A stretch of 64,000 bases of DNA from contig CM049319.1 of assembly GCA_026874595.1 (NCBI GenBank), positions 62,750,917-62,814,916 of the forward strand, in the 5' to 3' direction. Origin of the DNA: Sipunculus nudus (taxonomy: Eukaryota > Annelida > Sipuncula > Golfingiida > Sipunculidae). The notes beneath the pieces are model-generated. The model was not told the DNA's origin. It worked only from the letters and a program-made list of their open reading frames with translations, and searched no databases. The position numbers and the translations under genes were made by a program. How positions within the stretch are numbered: position 1 is the stretch's first letter; every line of letters begins with the position of its first letter. Shown one piece after another: positions 1 through 12,000 of this stretch.

Positions 1-489
1 CATATAATTCCAAGCTAACTGTCAGCATTTTAATTGTCAAAAGAAACAGTTATGAAAACATTGCGCTCTGAAGACCCATGATCTGGGTCAGTGGGAAAAT
101 GGCTTTGAAGTTCACCCGAGTTCGCCCGCGTTTTGTCACCTGTTCATATTCACAAACAGTGGCCCACGGTCATTTGTGTGTTTGCTCACTTGTACAAGCA
201 TCAGATGTTGTAACAAGCAATTCTTAAGCAGACTTTGATGTCAAATACACAGAGGTCGATGCCACTAATAAAACCCCAATTGATTACGCAATACTTGTAC
301 CTCTAGCACCCATGCTCAATCACCCATGAATGAAGCTCGATAATTATAACTAGGCACGGGGGGGGGGGGGGGGGGGGGGGGGTGGCGTGCTGGTTGTCAG
401 CATCAAGGTTTATCACATGAATTTTAATATACCACATTACCCGACTAAAAAGGACAGTTGATGACTGCGTAAATGGCTGAACTTGAAAA
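1..489. other. No gene recognised; left edge
   Basis: I see no exon, RNA gene or recognisable element here apart from a pure G run at 358-382. The missing N-terminal exon of the PTDSS2 gene was looked for here and not found. Confidence 0.5.
358..382 (+). repeat. Poly-G tract (25 G)
   Basis: An uninterrupted run of 25 G. Similar but shorter G tracts occur at 15453-15475 and 17184-17200. Such tracts are length-unstable and often mis-assembled. Confidence 0.9.
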
Positions 490-612
490 AAAAATAGTAC
501 AGATTTAGTGTAAATTTAAACAAAGATACAGATCTAGTGTGAATTTGAATGATACCAGTAATACAGATCAAATGTGAATTTGAATGATAATACAGATATA
601 GTGTCAATATGA
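490..612 (+). repeat. Left part of minisatellite split by the LINE
   Basis: Degenerate tandem copies, roughly 36 bp each, of a unit like ATACAGATCTAGTGTGAAT followed by TTGAATGATA. The same unit resumes at 4713 right after the LINE, so the array existed before the LINE inserted. Confidence 0.75.
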
Positions 613-630
613 ATATGAAAATTCACAAGG

Positions 631-960
631 GTGAACAAGATGGCGGCCATGCATAGCAACCTGTTTGTTTTGATGACCATTTTATATTTTTACCAAGTTA
701 TAGACCAACACAACAACATGATTTTACAAGTAAACAAGCAAGTAAATGGATATTTTAGTGAAGATTGGCTCTTAAGCAAAAACTGGACTCCTTCAACAAA
801 GTTTGGACCTTTCAGTGTTGTGGACACTGTATTTTCGCCCATGTCAATGGCGGCAAAGAAACCTAGACGCAATAATGACAACCCAAAGTACCAAGAGTAT
901 GGAAAATCTATCAAAGTTTTGACTTCTATTATTTATTACGGAGTGGGGATATTGCTGTGA
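631..960 (+). pseudogene. LINE leader ORF, out of frame with the body
   Basis: A 109-codon ORF starting at the first ATG cluster in the element (GATGGCGGCCATG context). It runs into the 2A region in the wrong frame and stops at TGA 958-960. No domain is recognised. Its last third overlaps the frame that carries the 2A motif, which suggests a small indel between about 850 and 930. It may be the N-terminal part of the original long ORF or a separate leader. Confidence 0.5.
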
Positions 961-1991
961 ACCCAGGGCCTACTCGTCAACCCAAATATCCATGTACAAA
1001 AAGCAGTAAAGCCGTTCGTAAAAATAGCCGTGCTATTGAATGTGACTACTGTTTCAATTGGACTCATATAGCTTGTCAGTCACAGATAACAAACGCTCAA
1101 TATAATAATTCATCTGAGATAAACTTTGTATGTGACATCTGCATGCTGTCAGAACTGCCAAATTCATCTTTATATGGAACTGAAATCTATCACGACAGTA
1201 ACATAGAGGAAGAATCACAACAATTACTAAGTCCTCAGGATAATGAACTTTCCACACTTTATACCAACCAATATGACTGTTTCCAACAACGAGGCTTGCA
1301 TTTCATACATTTTAATGCTCGTAGCATTTTGCCAAAAATGGATGAAATCCACCTGCATGCTAAGACAACCAACGCTGCGGCCATCGCTGTAACAGAGACC
1401 TGGCTTGACAGTTCAGTCACTGATGGCGAGGCAAGTGTACCAGGATATTGCATTGAAAGACAGGACAGAAACCGTGAGGGTGGTGGAGTGTGTCTGTTTA
1501 TCAAGAACAATATCGCATACAACCGCAGAGAGGATTTGTGTAAAGCTGAATTTGAATTTTTGGCAGTGGACATTCTACTCTCAAAGACTAAACCTATACT
1601 ATTTGGGGTGGGTTATAGACCCCCTAAGGACTTGGATTTTTATAATAAACTAGAGGACAATTTGATAAATTCCCCTGCCATGATACAGCAGGAATGTTAC
1701 ATATTAGGAGACTTCAATACTGATGTTCTAAATAAAAGGAGAAATAAACTTGTAAATGATTTAAATAACTTTCTTAGGATATTTGATATGAAACAGATCA
1801 TAGAAGAACCTACTAGAATAACTGATACATCAGAAACATGCATTTATCTAATCTTAGTGTCAGACTCAGAAAAAATAAAACATGGGGTTCTCCCAGCTAA
1901 AATCAGTGACCATAATGTAACCTTTTGCACACGAAAAATTGCTAGGGGTATTATAAACAAACACAATGTAACCAAAATAAGGTCTATGTGA
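879..1991 (+). pseudogene. LINE 2A + PHD finger + endonuclease segment
   Basis: Open frame after TGA at 876-878, ending at TGA 1989-1991. It begins with a 2A-like motif. Next comes a zinc finger resembling a PHD finger: CDYC, a WTHIAC segment and CDIC are present, but the partner of the first Cys is Ser (CTKSS). The EEP endonuclease follows with HFNAR, TETWLD, EGGGV, LGDFN and a final SDH. The conserved Asp of the usual IDLI motif is replaced by Tyr (IYLI). The next ORF is in the same frame, so TGA 1989-1991 is a single nonsense codon interrupting one polyprotein, not a natural end. Confidence 0.85.
933..971 (+). other. 2A-like ribosome-skipping motif
   Basis: Reads LLRSGDIAVNPGP in the frame of the endonuclease/RT ORF. 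The consensus is D-(V/I)-E-x-N-P-G-P; here the Glu is Ala. 2A-like sequences at the N-terminus of CR1-type ORFs are known from molluscs, sea urchins and amphioxus. The Ala change may weaken activity. Confidence 0.8.
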
Positions 1992-4162
1992 AACTATAAT
2001 GCTACATGTTTCAATGATGAACTGAAACAGGTAAATTGGTCAGCTGTATATAAATGTGAAAATATAAATTTAGCCTGGAGAAGATTTAGTGACTTGTTTC
2101 TTAAGGTTGTAGACAGTGTTGCTCCAGTTAAAACTGTTAGACTTAAAAATGGTACGGAACCATGGTTCTCTAGCTACATCTTAAACATGATTAGTGAGAG
2201 AGATAGAGCTTGGTTTAAATTCAGGAAAACTAAAGACAGCAGTATTTTTAGTGAGTATAAGAAACTTAGAAACAAAACTCAAAGAGAAATATGTAAAGCC
2301 AAGAGAAATTTTGTGAGGAATGAATTAAGTGAAAACCAAAATGAACCAAAAAGACTATGGAACACACTGAGAAACATGGGCATCGCCACTAAAACAAAGA
2401 AAGGAAATATTAATATAGGGCTGAAAAATAATGATGAAGAGGTATGTTTTGAACCAAAATTTGTTGCAAACAGATTTAATGAATTTTTCTGCAATATTGC
2501 AAGCAAACTTGTAGATAAACTTACTTTCAGGCCATATGATAAGAAAAAGGTTTTTGAGTTTTATAAGAAACAAAATGTAATTGCAAGTGGATTCAAATTT
2601 TCTGTGGTCAATGAGGAAACCATTGTAAAATTATTAAGAGGGTTAGATGTTGCAAAATCTACTGGAAGTGATTTAATTTCAGCAAAATTTCTTAAAGATG
2701 GTGCTTACTCGATAGCAGCACCTATTACTTTTATAATAAATCTATCCCTACAAACGTCAACAGTTCCCACTGATTTCAAAATATCCAGAGTAGTCCCACT
2801 CTTTAACAAAGGTGACAGAAATTATGAAGGAAATTACAGACCTGTCTCAATCTTACCAGTCATATCCAAAATTTTAGAAAGGGTAGCATATGACCAATTG
2901 TATTCTTATCTTGGAACCAAAAATTTGTTCTATCAGTATCAATCAGGATTTAGGCCTGGTTTTTCCACTAACACTGCTCTAACACATCTTTCAGATAAAA
3001 TAAGATTTAATATGGATAGTGGAATTTACACTGGCATGGTACTTATAGATCTGCAGAAGGCCTTTGATACTGTAGATCACAATATTTTAACTACCAAATT
3101 ACAGGCAATTGGATTGAATACTCCAGCTGTTTCATGGTTCGAGTCTTATCTAAATGACAGAAGACAATTTGTGGAAATCAATAATGTACGGTCTAATTAT
3201 GGGAATGTTACATGTGGGGTACAACAAGGTTCCATTTTAGGACCTTTGTTATTTACTATATATGTAAATGATATGAAATGTTCAGTAGGATGTGATTTAG
3301 TCTTATATGCAGACGATTCTGCTTTAATAGTGAGTGGGAGAGATCCTAAGGAGATAGAATGTAAACTTTCACTTGAATTAGAGTCATTGTGTGTATGGTT
3401 GGAGGAAAATAGGCTTTCCTTTCATCTGGGTAAAACTGAAAGTATTTTATTTGCATCCAGCCGAAGATTAAGAAAAAGAAACATGTTATCCATTAAATGT
3501 AACTCTGTGGACATTATCTCTAAAGAACATGTTAAATATCTAGGGGTGGTACTAGATCAGACCCTCTCTGGAAACATCATGGGCAACACAGTCATAAGTA
3601 AAATAAATACTAGAATAAAATTTCTGTACAGGAAACATGCAAATTTGAATTTCAGGGAAAGAAAATTGTTATGCTCTTCACTACTACAGGGAATTTTTGA
3701 TTATGCTTGTAACACTTGGTACCGGGGACTTCATAAAAAACTGAAGACTAGGCTTCAGACTGCTCAAAATAAAATGGTACGTTTTGTCAGAAATTATTCA
3801 AATAGACAAAGCCTAAGAGTAAGTGACTTTAAAAAGCTGAAATGGTTGGATGTTTCACATAGGGTTGAATATTTAACACTGGGTCTAATGTATAATACTC
3901 ATGCTCATCATGCTCGGCATACCTTAGTGATATGGAACCTGTTAGACACTGTTATAACACACGAAGAAGTAATCAAGCTTATGTTGTACCTCAAGTCAAA
4001 AGTCAGGGTAAATATAGTTTTTAATTTAATGGAATAAAATTATGGAATGAATTGCCATCTAGTATTAAAACTTCAAACAGTAAGAGATTATTTATGAAGA
4101 ACTGCAAAGACTACTTATTTAGGAAAATGAAGGAACTGGAAAATGGAATTTTTATAACATAA
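1992..4162 (+). pseudogene. LINE reverse transcriptase segment
   Basis: Uninterrupted from 2094 to 4037 (647 codons) and in frame with the upstream endonuclease. Reverse-transcriptase blocks in order: NYRPVSILPVISKILE, DLQKAFDTVDH, GVQQGSILGP, the catalytic YADD (3306-3317), a KTESILF segment and KYLGVVLD. The C-terminal part shifts frame around 3930-3965. The new frame reads RSNQAYVVPQ and then meets TAA at 4022-4024. It resumes as FNGIKLWNELP and ends at TAA 4160-4162. The catalytic centre is intact, but the nonsense codons and frameshift make the copy non-coding. Confidence 0.9.
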
Positions 4163-4712
4163 TTATTAATCATGGTCACTTTTTATCTTTAAATCTCTTA
4201 GTCACAGTATTTAATAGATGTAACTCACAGTTACATGAATGTCTTTGTCACTCTTAGTTTTTTTTTTTTTTAGTTATTCTGTAGTTATTTTTTTTTTTAA
4301 TTATGAACACACAGTCGTTTTAAACTATACATGTAACTATTATTATCACTGTAATTTTTAAAATACTGTAGTCAATAGTTTTTACATATATGTAACTGAC
4401 TGACATATGTACATGAATAAGTGTTTCCATGTTCGATAGTCTTAGTCAGCATTTTGAAATCAACTAATATGATAAATTATCTAAATTGTATGCATGGTCT
4501 GCCATCTTGTTAAATGTGTTTCAAGGTCCACTATGGAAATAAGTATACCTCATAAACGTAAGGTTACTTTTTAGTGCTCCTTTTTCATGGCTTTTAACAC
4601 TTGCAGATTTTATGAATATAATTTTGATAGATATATGTATATTTTATATTTATCCATTTTATTGTGATCTGTATGTGTTTGTTGTTGTGAATAAAATATA
4701 TCTAACTATCTA

Positions 4713-4925
4713 ATGATGATAAAGATCTAGTGTGAATTTGAATGATACTGGTGATACAGATCTAGTGTGAATTTGAATGATATAGTTAATACAGATAATG
4801 AAAATAACTATGATTGATAATACAGATCTACTGGTAGTGCCAGTTTGAATGATAATATTAACTTTGTGTCTGTTGAATGAGGATACAGTTCTAATGTGAA
4901 TTTGAATTATAATAAGTTTAATCAT
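4713..4925 (+). repeat. Right part of minisatellite split by the LINE
   Basis: Continuation of the 490-612 array: several copies of GATCTAGTGTGAATTTGAATG separated by ATACAGAT-type spacers, decaying to the right. Confidence 0.75.
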
Positions 4926-5140
4926 CTGCTGACAGCTGACACAGTATGATTACAGGCTGTTGCAGAGAAAATTGCTGAAAATGTAATAATATGATCATTT
5001 TGATAACACTTCATTGGTGAATTGGATATTATTCATATGTATATTTATATATATACAGTAAAACCATCCCTAATGACCACCTCATTTTAGCTTCCACCTT
5101 GAACTTAAGGGCCACACTTTTGCTGTCCTTTGTATCAGTA
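4926..5140. other. No gene; possible pogo-like TIR fragment
   Basis: AT-rich. At 5056-5090 a CAGTAAAACCATCCCTAATG stretch followed by GACCACC resembles the terminal repeat of pogo/Tigger-like DNA elements. The same type of end occurs at 38733-38835. Confidence 0.35.
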
Positions 5141-5575
5141 TACTGTGGTTGGCTTCATATTCGCGAGGCTGAAATTTCGCAATTTCTCCATTTTTAATGT
5201 TTCGCGAGGGTGTCATTTTCGCGATCTCACCAGAACCTATATCAAATCATTGGTAAAGCCATTGCTGTGTGTATTATAATTTGAGAATAATTCATGAGCT
5301 TGTGATATTCTCCTCATATAAGGATGGGCCCGTACGCACAGCACAGGTTCTTTAGTTCAAATTTAAGGGAATGTTTTCCCTATACCTGCATGGATGTAAC
5401 TTATATTAAGATTTCTCACTGTTCTAACCTATTCCCATTCAAGGATTGGCTACACTTAATCAGAAGGACACACTCAATTGGCCAATTATTCCCGAGGGTG
5501 TCATTTTCGCGATTATTTCCCATTCGTGAATATCGCGAAATTAAAACCCTCGCGAACAAAAAGGCAACCACAGTA
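5141..5575. mobile_element. Palindromic MITE with CGCGAAA-rich arms
   Basis: Starts TACTGTGGTTGGCTTC and ends GGCAACCACAGTA, which are inverted copies. Inside are TTCGCGAGG/CCTCGCGAA and ATTTCGCGA/TCGCGAAAT in opposite orientations. A TA dinucleotide at each end would fit a TA target-site duplication (Tc1/mariner or pogo type). There is no transposase ORF. Degraded relatives lie at 39640-39972 and 55411-55470. It ends 136 bp before PTDSS2 exon A. Confidence 0.75.
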
Positions 5576-5711
5576 ATTACACTGACCTCTCGTAGATAAC
5601 TGTCTTTTAAGTGCAGCCTGTTTATGATGGGGCCAGGGATGGTCCTTATTTCAAAGATTTATTGTATTTTCTGATATATAAACCATGTGCATTTATTGAA
5701 ACTGTTTGCAG

Positions 5712-5794
5712 AGGTCTGGTGGCTTGCATATTGGCCTTTATACTGTTTGGTGTGACGCACATTCCTGATGGACCATTTGTCAGACCACACCCAG
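5712..5794 (+). CDS. PTDSS2: PTDSS2 exon A
   Basis: Acceptor TTTGCAG before 5712, donor GTATTA at 5795. Enters in phase 2 (one base completes a codon) and leaves one base (G). Encodes the second membrane helix and the DGPFVRPHP loop, a PSS signature. No matching upstream exon was found in 1-5711. Confidence 0.9.
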
Positions 5795-6024
5795 GTATTA
5801 TAGCAAAAACATACACACTATCATCATTACTCACATGCACATACACACACTGTCATGGCCTCCTGATGTTTTTGGTGTTAAAGGACCATATTCACTTCGC
5901 ACATGGGTGTTATAGGAAATGCACACAGACCAATGTAACATGATAAAAAAATCTGTGCTGAAAATAAGATGTTATAATTGTATCCGCCAAAACAGAGTTT
6001 TGCGGATACTATGTTTTCAGCTGG

Positions 6025-6076
<52 letters not shown>

Positions 6077-9000
6077 GTAGGTGTCCGGAGAACTCCTCCG
6101 TAACCGCTGGGCGGAATTTTCCGAAACCCGGGATTATGTTCGGGTCACATGTGAACTGCTGCGCCCCGATTTTGTTTTGACCTCTGACCTTTCCTCTGCG
6201 CTCTGCGTCCGTTTGTGCGTCTGTTTCCACACATAAACCCACATATCTCGGGAACCGTTTGACCGATCAGGAAAATTTTTTTGCACAAATGTAGCCCTCG
6301 GAGAGCTTTATAACATACACCAAAAATGGTGGCGCCACCTGCAACCATGTTTGCACAGTGTCCATCTGTTCGTCTGCCTTGGGTTAAAATCACTCATATC
6401 TCTGCAGTGACTTGACTAATTCACCTGAAATTCGGCATGCGCAAACATCCTGGATAGCTTTTCTGATTTTATGACAGGTGGCGCCACCTACATTCACGTT
6501 GACGCTGCAGACATCCAAGCTCATATCTCGGGAACCGTTTGACCGATCAGGAAAATTCTTTTGCACAAATGTAGCCCTTGGAGAGCTTTATAACATACAC
6601 CAAAAATGGTGGCGCCACCTGCAACCATGTTTGCACAGTGTCCATCTGTTCGTCTGCCTTGGGTTAAAATCACTCATATCTCTGCAGTGACTTGACTAAT
6701 TCACCTGAAATTTGGCATGCGTATACATCCTGGATAGCTTATCTGATTTTATGACAGGTGGCGCCACCTACATTCACGTTTACGCTGCAGACATCCAAGC
6801 TCATATCTTGGGAACCGTTTGACCGATCAGGAAAATTCTTTTGCACAAATGTAGCCCTTGGAGAGCTTTATAACATACACCAAAAATGGTGCCACTACCT
6901 GCAACCATGTTTGTACAGTGTCCATCTGTTTGTCTGCCTTGGGTTAAAATCACTCATATCTCTGCAGTGACTTGACTAATTCACCTGAAATTTGGCATGC
7001 GTATACATCCTGGATAGCTTTTCTGATTTTATGACAGGTGGCGCCACCTACATTCATGTTTACGCTGCAGACATCCAAGCTCATATCTCAGGAACCGTTT
7101 GATTGATCAGGAAAATTTTTTTGCACAAATGTAGCCCTTGGAGAGCTTTATAACATACACCAAAAATGGTGGCGCCACCTGCAACCATGTTTGCACAGTG
7201 TCCATCTGTTCGTCTGCCTTGGGTTAAAATCACTCATATCTCTGCAGTGACTTGACTAATTCACCTGAAATTTGGCATGCGTATACATCCTGGATAGCTT
7301 ATCTGATTTTATGACAGGTGGCGCCACCTACAATCAATTTTACGCTGCAGACATCCAAGCTCATATCTAGGGAACAGTTTGACCAATTGGGCCAAAATTT
7401 TGCATGTGTATAGTTCTCACAAAGCTCTTTATCATAGCTAAACTGGTGGCGCCACCTGCAACCCTTTTTTGCACAGCGTCCATCTGTTTGTCTGCCAAGG
7501 GCAAAAATCACTCATATACAATATAGTGGTTTGACTTATCTGCCTTAAATTTTGCATATGTATACAACTTGGACGGCTTTCTGGGTTTTTTGGTAGGTAG
7601 CGCAACCTACATACACAATTTGGCTGCAGACATCCATGCTGATATGCAACACTTCACCAGTTCCACTCTGATTTAGGCGGATACAAGTAGTCGCTTGTCG
7701 ACTACCCGTATTCTAGTTTATTTTTGTGGATAAACAGAAGAGGTCAAAGTTACAGTGAGCTTGTTGTTACTTTTATCTGCTGCTCAATGGGTCCATTTTA
7801 ATCTTGGTGACTGGCCTTCTTCTAGCCTTTTTTATTGACCCAGTTGAATAGGGCTGTAATGATACCTTTTCAGAAGATACTATATGTATAGCAAATCTTC
7901 TGTAGTGATGTGATATGCTGAACAAAACATACAAGTGTAACAATACCCTTATCTGAAGATACAATACATGTTGCAATATTTCTGTCGTGATACGGTACAT
8001 TTTACAACATACATGTGGAACAATACCTTATCTGAAGATACAATACATGTAGCAATATTTCTGTTGTGATATGGTACATTTTACAACATACAAGTGTAAC
8101 AATACCTTACCTGAAGATACAGTACATGTAGCAATATTTCAGTCATAATACCGTTCATTTTACAACATACAAGTGTAACAATACCTTATCTGAAGATACA
8201 ATACATGTAGCAATTTTTCTGTCGTGATACTGTACATTTTACAACATACAGGTGTAACAGTACCTGATCTGAAGATACAATACATGTAGCAATATTTCTG
8301 TCTTGATACGTTACATTTTACAACATACATGTGGAACAATACCCTTACCTGAAGATACAATACATGTAGCAATATTTCTGTTGTGATACGGTACATTTTA
8401 CAACATACAAGTGTAACAATACCCTTACCTGAAGATACAATACATGTAGCAATATTTCTGTCGTGATATGGTACATTTTAGAACATACAAGTGTAACAAT
8501 ACCTTTATCTGAAGATACAATACATGTAACAATATTTCTGTCGTGATATGGTACATTTTATAACATACAAGTGTAACAATACCTTATCTGAAGATACAAT
8601 ACATGTAGCAATATTTCTGTCCTGATACAGTACATTGTACAACATACAAGTGTAACAATACTTATCTGAAGATACAATACATGTAGCAATTTTTCTGTCT
8701 TGATATGGTACATTTTACAACATAAAAGTGTAACAATACCTTATCTGAAGATACAATACATGTAGCAATATTTCTGTCTTGATATGGTACATTTTACAAC
8801 ATATAAGTGTAAAAATACCTTATCTGGAGATACAATACATGTAACAATATTTCTGTCGTGATATGGTACATTTTACAAAATTAAAAGTGTAACAATACCT
8901 TATCTGAAGATACAATACATGTAGCAATATTTCTGTCGTGATATGGTACATTTTACAACATACAAGTGTAATAATACCTTATCTGAAGATACAATACATG

Positions 9001-12000
9001 TAGCAATATTTCTGTCCTGATACAGTACATTTTACAACATACAAGTCTAACAATACCTTATCTGAAGATACAATACATGTAGCAATTTTTCTGTCATGAT
9101 ATGGTACATTTTACAACATACAAGTGTAACAATACCTTATCTGAAGATACAATACATGTATCAATATTTCTGTCTTGATACGTTACATTTTACAACATAC
9201 ATGTGGAACAATACCCTTACCTGAAGATACAATACATGTAGCAATATTTCTGTCGTGATACTGTACATTTTACAACATACAAGTGTAACAATACCTTTAC
9301 CTGAAGATACAATACATGTAGCAATATTTCAGTCTTAATACTTAACATTTTACAACATACAAGTGTAACAATACCTTATCTGAAGATACAATACATGTAG
9401 CAATATTTCTGTCATGATATGGTACATTGTAAACATACAAGTGTAACAATACCTTATCTGAAGATACAATACATGTAACAATATTTCTGTCGTGATATAG
9501 TACATTTTACAACATACAAGTGTAACAATACCCTTACCTGAAGATACAATACATGTAGCAATATTTCTGTCGTGATACGGTACATTTTACAACATACATG
9601 TGGAACAAAACCTTATCTGAAGATACAATACATGTAGCAATATTTCTGTCATGATACGGTACATTTTACAACATACATGTGGAACAATACCTTATCTTAA
9701 GATATGATACATATTGCAACACTTCTGTCATGATATAATACACTTTACAATAAATACCAGTGTAACAATATCTGATCAGAATATTTTTCCCATATTACAA
9801 TGTGCCAAACAATACATACAAATGTTACAGTACCTATCAGAAGATACAATACATACCACGATACTTCTGTCATGATACAATACACTTTACAATACAAACA
9901 GGTTTAACAATACCTTATCAGGATCATTTTTCCATGATACAATGTGCTAAACAATACATACAAATGTTACAGTACCTTATCAGAAGATACAATACATCTG
10001 TCACATAAAATGCAACCAAGTTATTTGATTATGAAAAAAATTGAAACAAGTCTTTGATGTGATTGATTAATCGAGATTCAGAATTTATAATTTTTCTGTT
10101 ATTTATTTCAGCATTATGGAGGTTCATGCTCATGATCAGCATAGTGTATGAGCTCGCCCTTGTCTTTCTATTATTCCAGGTAAGTTTTAACACGTATATA
10201 TGTAGGCAGCATAAGGTGTACCAGACACCAGGAATTAGGTCTGTCTAGTAGTTTTATTGATATCATATTATCATATTATGATATTATCATAGTAAGCCAA
10301 GTATGTGATGGATAAAATTACAGGTAATGGACTTTCATTTCTTTTAGGTAATAAACTTTCATGATTCACTTAGAAAACTTGATCAGCCATGGGACGGACT
10401 ATTTTAAACTAGCAAATCAAATATGGAACATGAATTTATTTGCTTTCTGATAGCTTGATTGGCAGCCATATTTTATCTAAGCAAATGATAAGCACTTGAC
10501 CTGAATAAGTCAGCAAACTGTTATGCAAATCCTGGTAAATAATCCCAGGCCTTAGGGATGCAGGCTGGTCTGACCAGAACATATCCTGACACAATCTTAA
10601 CCTGTGTAGGCCTGAGATAGTTACATGTTGTTTACGTTACTGTCAAAATAAGATAATTTATGTTTTTCCATCAGTGTAGAGTTACATATGTTGTGATTGG
10701 ATATAGATTGTCTCCCACTCTAATTTGTGAATGAGGGTGCGGTCATCTCCATAGTGTTCCTCCAGCTTCTACTTGAGAGGTTCAGGTCTAATGGTCAGCA
10801 AACTCTCTCTGCAGATAGATCCCCACCTTTTGTATTTCCATGCCCTTTCAGACACCTTGCAAAATTCCAAAACTGCTCAACTTGTCACACAAGTTGCATA
10901 TCTTAAGGGTTAGTACAATGTAATTGACTGCTTATATGGGTAAGGGATCTTCAATACTAATTTTTGCTGAGTATATTGATTAAATTTTAATTCATTTATT
11001 AAAAAAAATCCTAATATTATGATGGAGAGGTGCATCTTGAAATTTTCTTCCTTGGTGATGCTAAGTTTAACATTTTGAAATGTACACAAACAATTATGTA
11101 CTAAGTTATGATTAAAATATTTTCCTGCAGTTCTAATACTGTTGTTGTTGGAGAGGGTAACAAATTTGTGATGTTCACAAAAATTACACGTTTATGAATA
11201 AGACACCTCAAATACCATGGTGGACAGTCCTTTATAATTTAGCTTAATTGGCATTTAATGTATGTTTCATGCAGGTGACCACACCTGTACATTTAAGATT
11301 CAAAAGGTAAAATTTGATATTATTAACAGTAAATTATATATTTGGTCACCTGTAAATCACATATTGACATTAATAATATCCGATACTTCATATTATCTGC
11401 TTATAGGGGACAAGAATTTTTACTCATTGACCTTTTCATATTGTTAGACTTAGGGTGAACATTAAATAATGTGATAAATAAATTATGTGTTTTACTGCTT
11501 GGTAAGATGCAAATGTGGAACCCTTGTGTACAATGAAAAAACTCTGCAATCCAAAGAATAATGATAAGCTTACTTACCATAAAAAATGTTTACGACTTAT
11601 CATATATTTTTATCTGTCCATGCTTATATGAGCTAGAGATCAATAAGGTGTGTAATGACTGATACAAATAATTGTATCCCAAGACAAAGTTGGGATACTA
11701 TGGTTTCACAACGGTCCTGCCGCTGCCGCCGAAAACTCTTGTGAGGAGGATAACTCAAAAAATATTTCACTGAAGAGGACAAAGCCTATTTAAAATGGGG
11801 TCATGACCTTTGCTAGAAGAGTGACCTTGACCTTGAATAGGTCCATTTTTGCTGAAAATAACACAAATTCTTAAATATATCAAGAAATCTTGCATGGACT
11901 GGTCCAAAAATCAAGTTGACTGAAGATCTTGGATAGCCTTGTGATATGCCGGAAACTGGTGGTGCCACATATTATCCTTTTCTTGTTTTTACGACTTTGA

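Larger units (their letters stand above)
613..4712 (+). mobile_element. CR1-like non-LTR retrotransposon, degenerate
   Basis: About 4.1 kb. In order it holds a leader ORF, a 2A-like peptide, a PHD-type zinc finger, an apurinic-type (EEP) endonuclease and a reverse transcriptase. It ends in an AT-rich 3' UTR with AATAAA and an ATCTAACTATCTAA tail, the short-repeat 3' end typical of the CR1/L2 group. There is no poly(A) tail. Both sides are copies of the same minisatellite, so the boundaries are good to a few bases; no clear target-site duplication is visible. It is in the same orientation as PTDSS2 and probably lies in an upstream intron of that gene. Frameshifts and nonsense codons make this copy inactive. 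Confidence 0.9.
5983..7716 (+). mobile_element. Helentron-like non-autonomous element, family A copy 1
   Basis: Starts A|TCCGCC and ends CTAG|T. The 5' TATCCGCC (5981-5988) has an inverted partner GGCGGATA at 7676-7683, just inside the 3' hairpin GTAGTCG-CTTGT-CGACTAC (7687-7705); CTAG follows 7 bases after. An asymmetric inverted repeat with a 3' hairpin and tandem core is the Helitron2/Helentron (HINE, pearl) layout. A second 5' hairpin, GTATCCGC...GCGGATAC, a CGG run and a DR1 motif (about 6178-6192) precede the core. There is no Rep/Helicase ORF, so it must be mobilised in trans. It lies in the exon A-B intron. Confidence 0.8.

Noticed and set aside
622-4512. AACAAGATGGC at the LINE 5' end and GCCATCTTGTT at about 4501
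   Set aside because: An 11-bp inverted match inside the LINE 3' UTR is probably chance; LINEs do not have terminal inverted repeats.
1-5711. Search for the PTDSS2 first coding exon(s)
   Set aside because: No sequence resembling the FFWR-AHT region or first helix with a phase-2 donor was found; it must lie left of the window.
6478-6970. Paired 70-codon ORFs MAPPTF... 280 bp apart
   Set aside because: They are the same frame of successive 280-bp core units of family A; no other coding evidence.
8160-8396. 78-codon minus ORF with an internal repeat
   Set aside because: It follows the 79-bp VNTR; the repeat unit is not a multiple of three and frames break.
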